Part shown: positions 6,651 to 7,389 of the stretch, piece by piece
Numbering within the stretch: the stretch's first letter is position 1
How the letters are laid out: every line of letters begins with the position of its first letter
NCBI GenBank assembly: GCA_934101685.1
Contig: CAKORZ010000066.1
Span: 1-7,389 of the forward strand
From: an uncultured Bacilli bacterium
GTDB lineage: Bacteria > Bacillota_I > Bacilli_A > RFN20 > DUOF01
DNA length: 7,389 bases
Direction: 5' to 3'
Translations under genes and position numbers: made by a program
Notes under the pieces: model-generated
The model's database searches: none
What the model was told of the DNA's origin: nothing
The model's input: only the letters and a program-made list of their open reading frames with translations

Positions 6651-6714
6651 TGCTATCATAATCCTTTTACGCAAACAAATTTTATAACCCTCTTTGAGCA
6701 ATTTTTATATTTTT

Positions 6715-6743
6715 ATTATAACATTTATACATTAAATTTTTAA
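6715..6743 (-). promoter_or_regulatory. Extended -10 promoter for the peptide operon
   Basis: The minus strand carries TGTTATAAT at 6723-6715: a perfect -10 hexamer with the TGn extension. A weak -35 (TTAAAA, 6738-6743) sits 17 bases upstream. Transcription would start near 6708 and give a leader of about 125 bases before the peptide ATG. An extended -10 can compensate for the poor -35. The AT richness of the region keeps confidence moderate. Confidence 0.6.
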
Positions 6744-6859
6744 AAAATTATTTAATCATTTCTTGCAAACTAAATTCAATTAAAATTTTATACTATATAT
6801 TTAAAAATGGCTATTAAATTATAATATTTTTGATATATGCATTTTAAATAAAAAAACAA

Positions 6860-6888
6860 TTGAAAAAGATTTAATATTATTATATTAT
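6860..6888 (+). promoter_or_regulatory. Sigma-A promoter of the PP-loop gene
   Basis: TTGAAA (6860-6865) and TATTAT (6883-6888) are 17 bases apart, each one mismatch from consensus. Transcription would begin near 6895, about 20 bases before the chosen start codon. Confidence 0.72.
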
Positions 6889-6901
6889 TGCATTGTTATT
6901 T

Positions 6902-6907
6902 AAAGGA
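6902..6907 (+). promoter_or_regulatory. Ribosome site choosing among three in-frame ATGs
   Basis: AAAGGA ends at 6907. In-frame ATGs occur at 6907, 6910 and 6916. The first overlaps the site and the second is 2 bases away, while the third is 8 bases away, so 6916 is the likely start. Confidence 0.7.
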
Positions 6908-6915
6908 TGATGTTT

Positions 6916-7389
6916 ATGTATTATTTAAGAGATATTTTAGGTTGTATTAAAAGAGCTGATGAAGATTATAATTTAATTGAAGATGGCGATAAAATTGCAG
7001 TAGGAGTAAGTGGAGGTAAAGACTCTGTTTTACTTTTGTATGCGATAAATGCTTATAAAAGAATGTGTGAGAAAAAGAAAAAATTTGAAGTAATTGGTAT
7101 TCATATTAAAATGGGATTTCCTAACATGGATATATCTCCTCTTGAAAACTATTTTAAAGAGTTAAATATACCATTTGAAGCAGTACCATCTCATGCCTAT
7201 GAAATATTAAAATTAAATGTGCAAAGTAATGGAAGATTGCCTTGTTCTATTTGCTCTAAAATAAAAAAAGCTGTAGTTATAGATAATTGTAAAAGACTTG
7301 GTTGTAATAAAGTTGCTTTTGCTCATCATGCTGAAGATGCTATTGAGACTTTAATGATGAATGCTATATTTGGTGGTAGAATTGCTACT
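6916..7389 (+). CDS. TtcA-family PP-loop tRNA thiolase, N-terminal 158 residues
   Basis: The frame is open to the right edge, so the C-terminus is missing. The visible part has IAVGVSGGKDSVLLL (27-41), where SGGKDS is the ATP-pyrophosphatase P-loop. LPCSICSKIKK (108-118) carries the CxxC pair C110/C113, and AFAHHAEDAIETLMMNAIFGGR (split here as AFAHHAEDAIET and LMMNAIFGGR, 135-156) matches the TtcA 'GHH.DD..eT...n...gG' region. The family activates a tRNA base with ATP and inserts sulfur through an iron-sulfur cluster held by the conserved cysteines; E. coli TtcA makes 2-thiocytidine at position 32. Whether this Firmicutes member uses the same base is not shown, so no symbol is given. It has its own promoter, divergent from the peptide operon, and is probably a housekeeping neighbour. 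A shared control region is possible, but no functional link is seen. Confidence 0.88.
   Translation, partial: MYYLRDILGCIKRADEDYNLIEDGDKIAVGVSGGKDSVLLLYAINAYKRMCEKKKKFEVIGIHIKMGFPNMDISPLENYFKELNIPFEAVPSHAYEILKLNVQSNGRLPCSICSKIKKAVVIDNCKRLGCNKVAFAHHAEDAIETLMMNAIFGGRIAT

Larger units (their letters stand above)
6584..6915. other. Divergent intergenic region (332 bases)
   Basis: This stretch separates the leftward peptide operon from the rightward PP-loop gene and holds both promoters. From about 6744 to 6859 it is almost pure A/T, and I see no gene, RNA or regulator site there that I can support. A perfect TATAAT/ATTATA pair at 6818-6825 has no convincing -35 on either strand. The G/C-richer part (6600-6700) is confined to the peptide leader, which suggests that leader is under selection. 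Confidence 0.7.

Noticed and set aside
6413..6661. 82-codon plus-strand frame opposite the peptide gene
   Set aside because: It is Phe/Leu-rich, has no ribosome site, and its sequence is the complement of the peptide gene, hairpin and leader.
1..7389. CRISPR array, tRNA, rRNA, insertion sequence or attachment site
   Set aside because: I saw no spaced direct repeats, no tRNA-like cloverleaf, no transposase motifs and no flanking duplications.

Overview
This is a very AT-rich window. Dense coding runs on the minus strand, there is one divergent plus-strand gene at the right edge, and Shine-Dalgarno sites are strong (AGGAGG type). TGA acts as a stop (the methyltransferase gene ends on it) and Trp is TGG, so this is the standard bacterial code. 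Together these suggest a low-GC Firmicute (Clostridia, Erysipelotrichia or an RF39-like lineage) rather than a code-4 Mollicute. The exact taxon cannot be read from the sequence.

Layout, in minus-strand transcription order (right to left): an extended -10 promoter (about 6715-6743); an untranslated leader of roughly 125 bases with a 20-bp inverted repeat; a 27-residue acidic peptide gene ending in Cys (6500-6583); a hairpin plus U-tract that probably attenuates (6451-6487); a class I SAM methyltransferase (5820-6431); a 48-residue charged protein (5674-5820); a radical SAM enzyme with an N-terminal RRE/PqqD-like domain and a shortened SPASM tail (4515-5699); a 726-residue NACHT-type STAND NTPase (2315-4495); a UDP-galactopyranose-mutase-like FAD protein (1084-2310); and a family 2 glycosyltransferase (1-1073) that runs off the left edge. 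Gaps between the genes from 6431 leftward are 19 bases or less, or are overlaps, and no terminator is seen among them, so they look like one operon.

Interpretation: peptide, attenuator, methyltransferase and RRE-radical SAM have the organisation of a RiPP (ribosomally made, post-translationally modified peptide) locus. The peptide is the likely substrate, with the C-terminal Ile-Tyr-Asp-Ala-Cys segment as the likely modified part. What makes it unusual is that the same operon continues into a NACHT NTPase and two glycan-type enzymes, while no exporter or peptidase is visible. Two readings are possible: an exported or immune-linked peptide with a STAND NTPase as sensor, or a mycofactocin-like route in which the tail of a short peptide becomes a glycosylated, methylated small molecule. 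The sequence does not decide between them.

On the plus strand, a TtcA-type PP-loop tRNA thiolase begins at 6916 from its own promoter. It is probably a housekeeping neighbour that marks the boundary of the cluster.
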